In this document: positions 61,156-64,000 of the stretch, piece after piece
Numbering within the stretch: position 1 is the stretch's first letter
Layout of the letters: each line of letters starts with the position of its first letter
NCBI GenBank assembly: GCA_022605405.1
Contig: JABYQQ010000002.1
Coordinates: 558,001-622,000, forward strand
Length of the DNA: 64,000 nucleotides
Direction of reading: 5' to 3'
Origin: Earliella scabrosa
Lineage: Eukaryota > Basidiomycota > Agaricomycetes > Polyporales > Polyporaceae
Made by a program: the position numbers and the translations under genes
Notes under the pieces: generated by a model
What the model was told of the DNA's origin: nothing
Database searches by the model: none
Seen by the model: the letters and a program-made list of their open reading frames with translations, nothing else

Positions 61156-61585
61156 ATGGCTGCAGAATCATCATATCGTATAGTAGGTGGGTACTATTCG
61201 CACAATTTGGTCACCACCGCCCCTACTCCAGGAGCAAGAGAGCACGAAATGTGCCAGGTCGGAGGGTGGTGACGGGGAATTGACCTTGACCATCTTCGAC
61301 AGACGCGTTCGCGGGCATCGCGGAAGCGGTGTGTGCAGCTGTGACCGTGGTTGTGGGATGCTCAGAATGTGTCCTAGCAGGTGAGCTCCCGTGTATCTGG
61401 CTCTCGGCGCGTGCAAGTGCTGACACTATAGAGTTGGGATATCTATCGTTGTAGGCGTCGCTGTAATCATTGCAGTGGCCTCTGTTGCGTGTGAGTAACT
61501 GCTTCTCCCCGACCTTTTTGCCTTCTGTGCTTCAAGGGCTGTTGTGAGGTTCTAACGTCTATCTATAGGCTGTAATGAGCCTTGA
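61156..61585 (+). CDS. Candidate small hydrophobic protein with a C-terminal Cys pair, 4 exons
   Basis: Exons are 61156-61186, 61303-61380, 61455-61490 and 61569-61585, in phase, giving 53 aa. All introns have GTGGGT or GTGAG donors and CAG or TAG acceptors. The product is mostly one hydrophobic stretch (AGIAEAVCAAVTVVVGC, then AGVAVIIAVASVACC) with little charge. It resembles the many very small Gly/Ala/Val/Cys-rich proteins of agaricomycetes, whose role is unknown. Exon-intron boundaries are conserved in the left-arm relic at 32,620-32,985. Evidence is limited to splice signals, phase and paralogy, so a non-coding origin remains possible. If intron 3 is retained, the protein ends a few residues earlier. 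Confidence 0.4.
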
Positions 61586-61851
61586 TTGTCGCATGTATCG
61601 ATAGTACTTCATCCTCTGCACTAGTACTTTCTGCCGGCCCGGGGGAGCATGGGTAGAGGTAGACGACGATGGAGGGATGATGGACGAGGAAACCAGGTGT
61701 TATCCACATAGTTATATAATCATACATGCGCGTGTACTCCGGATCGCAACTTCTTTGCATTCGGAACTCGACTGCATTAGGAGCAACCACATGAGTAGTT
61801 TGACACACACAAAGTCACGGCATGACACTTGCCTGGTGGTAACGTGCCCTA

Positions 61852-62681
61852 CTAGGGGAACATCGGAAAGAAGTCAAATCCTTGGCGTCCTTGTCGAACT
61901 TGGTCCAGTCTGTATTCCTCGGCAAACTCGCGCAACGATGCGGGATCGGGACGTCTCGGCCAACCCCCGGGCGGGCGTATCCGGAGCAAGTGGGCATGAT
62001 ATTTATAAACGATCTCAATGGCTTCCTTGGTGAGAGGCTTGAGGTCCGCGCGGACAACGTAGCACTATACGTACATGAACCTCGCAGTCGGGGGCAAATC
62101 GGATTCGGGATAAGTATGGAGGTGACTCACCGTTCCAGCATCATTGTGCAGCCATCTACCCGTGGTCGCTGTGTAAGTTACTGACTCGTAGAGAATCTAG
62201 ACTAGAATGCTGGACACTCACGGAAGCGGCGCAACGCCATCGAGCTCTATTCGAAGGTAGACCGCAGGTTGGTTGTCATGATCGGCAAGCACGAGGCCGT
62301 TGTGGAATTGACTGAAGATGACGAGCGGGAACCCGCATTGCTTCGTTAAGGGACAGAGCTCGCCCCGATAGAAGATGGGGTGCGATATGTTGAGGAGGAT
62401 GTGCTTGAACTGGTTCTGCCAAGGGGCGTAGGAGTTGTCCATAATCTTGATCCCCCATACCTCGGTCGGTTGGAGAGGACGGCAGATCGGCTTGTGGACT
62501 TTCCAGTGGGCGACTTGGCATTCTTTCGACTGAAGGACACGGACGTCAGGCAGAGGGCCAGGATGCGAAGCGTGGGACGTACACAGTAGACCCCAGTATC
62601 TCCATGGCACTTGGAGCATTTCTTCAGTCCCTCTGGTGGCACCGTACCGCACTTGACGCAACGATCCACGGGCACGGGCAT
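61852..62681 (-). CDS. MYND-type zinc-finger protein, 4 exons
   Basis: Exons are 62681-62583, 62529-62222, 62155-62131 and 62064-61852, in phase, giving 214 aa. The MYND finger is at residues about 8-52, split by intron 1: CVKCG, KKCSKCHGD, VYCSKECQ, AHWKVHKPIC, which supplies the full Cys/His set (C-x2-C, C-x2-C, C-x3-C, H-x3-C). The rest is a small conserved module (EVWGIKIMDN, SHPIFYRGELCPLT, NQPAVYLRIE, CYVVR, LTKEAIEIVY, GRQGFDFFP) also present in the neighbour, typical of agaricomycete MYND multigene families. MYND fingers usually bind proline-rich partners; no enzymatic domain is seen. Exon 3 is only 25 nt. Confidence 0.88.
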
Positions 62682-63229
62682 TGTTGCACAAGAGAATTAT
62701 GTGAGTATATACACACCAGTGGCAAGTGGGGCACGAAACCGAGAGTTATGTGAGTTTGGAGAGGTTGCTGTTGGACGCCATGAGTTGCTGATACTTAAGG
62801 GTCAGATGGGTGGATGGTGCTGCGGTAGCGACGGTCTCACGTTCTGTCCTTACAAACGCACCTTCTCCACGCAACGTACTTCACTTAGAGATATGGTGTG
62901 GTCACATGGTTGACACCCGAGCTCGGAGTGGACAGGCGAACAGCTTGAACAGGGTCACAGTGAGGCCGTCAGCAGCGGCAAGGATATACAATATCTAGAT
63001 GCCATGCCGTGTTGTTTAGCCGGATACCAGGTGATCAATACGCGCAACGCAATCGACCGTGAACCATGAGGCCTGAGGTCCGGGGTGATCAATTTTCGTT
63101 CGTGTATAATGTCACGAGTATGTAGTACTCCTCCATTCCAGACGGCTGGAAAAATGATTCGAGAATCAGCCGCACTTACAACAGCACAACTTGGGCAACA
63201 GCTCACATATTACCCGCCGTGGGACGCGA
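62682..63229. other. 550-bp spacer between the tandem MYND genes
   Basis: It contains the promoter of the left MYND gene and the 3' flank of the right one. No other feature is seen. Confidence 0.6.
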
Positions 63230-64000
63230 TCAAGGGAAATAATCGAACCCTTTCCGTCCCTCCCGCGAGATCTCCTCCTGTCGGTATTCATCTGCGAAGC
63301 GACGCAGACGCTCAGGACTCGGAGCGTGCCGCCACGGCCCGTTGCCTCGTTCGATGAGGTCCCCGTCGGCGATGTCCAGGAGGTGGGAGTGGTAGTTGTA
63401 GACGATCTCTATGGCTTCCTTGGTGAGCAGCTGGCGGTCCTGACGCACGACGTAGCACTGAAAAAGATAGCATCGGTGTGAGCCGAAGGTGTAAGTAGTG
63501 GCAGCGAAGGGCCACGTACCGTTCCAGGTTCGTTGGCTTGCCAGCTGGTCGAAGATGGTATCAAGTTGGTAAAAGCGATGCAATCACATAGCATGTTGTG
63601 TGTACGTACTGCACAGGAGCAAATCCGTCGTACGCCTCGATGCGGAGATACACCGCAGGTTGGTTGTTCTCCTGAGCGGGAACGCCACCATGGATCGACT
63701 CGCTGTAGATGAGCAGGGGGTAGCCGCACAAGGCCGTGATGGGGCAGAGTTCGCCTTGGGTGAAGATGGGGTGGGAGGTCTTGAGCAACACATGTTCGAA
63801 TTGTCTGCTCCAAGGTTGGTAGCGGTTATCGAGGATCTTGATACCCCAGACCTCGTCTGCGGCCAAGGGGCGGCAGACCGGTTTGTGGACCTTCCAGTGA
63901 GCCTTCTGACATTCTTTGGACTACAGGAGAGCTTCGCGTCAGTATGGTGCGCCACCGGTGCGTGCTAGTGGATCCCAGACACGTACGCAGTATGCACCGG
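63230..64000 (-). CDS. MYND-type zinc-finger protein, partial at its 5' end
   Basis: Exons visible: end of exon 1 (64000-63987, ending GAYC before a GTACGT donor), 63920-63610, 63544-63520 and 63457-63230. The first two MYND Cys pairs lie beyond the window. The second half of the finger (SKECQKAHWKVHKPVC) and the module EVWGIKILDN, SHPIFTQGELCPIT, NQPAVYLRIE, CYVVRQ, LTKEAIEIVYNYHSH, GRKGFDYFP are present. The exon pattern, including the 25-nt exon, equals that of the upstream tandem copy. This gene is the closest source of the relic at 53,748-54,026. Confidence 0.88.

Larger units (their letters stand above)
54046..61625. repeat. Right arm of the large inverted segmental duplication
   Basis: Reverse-complement counterpart of 32,495-39,862. 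It carries an intact F-box gene and an intact MFS gene with the same exon structures, plus the candidate small gene near its outer end. A 0.9-kb composite insert (about 56,205-57,125) interrupts homology and is absent from the other arm. Edges were estimated by eye. Confidence 0.9.

Noticed and set aside
1..64000. CRISPR arrays, operons, riboswitches or ribosome-binding sites
   Set aside because: The window is eukaryotic and I saw no regularly spaced repeats or prokaryote-type gene clusters.

Overview
The window is nuclear DNA of a filamentous basidiomycete, most probably an Agaricomycete (mushroom or wood-decay fungus). The signs are genes split by many short introns (about 46-170 nt) with GTRNGT donors and YAG acceptors, GC-rich coding sequence, several F-box and MYND-finger paralogues, a HET-domain protein, a fungal SLATT protein and a fused URA2-type pyrimidine protein. 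Gene models were built by hand from splice signals, reading phase and family knowledge; no search was run. Compound genes are given as outer CDS bounds with exon ends in the evidence.

Left part (1-32,000): an F-box gene (165-2040, -); a GC-rich gene-poor stretch (2.0-10.1 kb); an 11-exon cyclopropane-fatty-acid synthase gene (10,148-12,475, +) with a 17-nt micro-exon, a TATA box and a TAGGGG tract upstream; a second F-box gene (16,513-18,437, -); the sterol C-4 methyl oxidase ERG25 (21,179-22,375, -); the GPI mannosyltransferase II GPI18/PIG-V (23,680-25,309, -); and an AzgA-type purine permease (29,233-31,508, +). These are core metabolism and membrane genes separated by stretches where I see no gene.

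Right part (32,500-61,600): the main structural feature is a diverged inverted segmental duplication. The left arm (about 32,495-39,862) and right arm (about 54,046-61,625) each carry an F-box gene, an unidentified conserved segment, an intact 8-exon MFS drug:H+ antiporter-like gene and a candidate small hydrophobic Cys-containing protein gene, in mirror order. Between the arms lie 14 kb with a HET-domain gene (40,263-42,273, +), the 2,254-residue CPSase/ATCase gene (42,441-49,645, -) and a SLATT-domain gene (51,921-53,521, +). The left arm alone carries a 601-bp non-autonomous DNA transposon with an exact 9-bp target duplication. The right arm alone carries a 0.9-kb insert made of a MYND-gene fragment and a SLATT-gene 3' fragment.

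Right end (61,800-64,000): two tandem MYND-finger genes on the minus strand, the second cut by the window edge, are the parents of the relics at 53.75-54.03 kb and 56.24-56.42 kb.

HET and SLATT are both families linked to non-self recognition or immune-type signalling, and they sit together with F-box and MYND families that expand lineage-specifically. The 32-64 kb half therefore looks like a fast-evolving, possibly allorecognition-related block built around one essential gene (URA2-like). That reading is inference.
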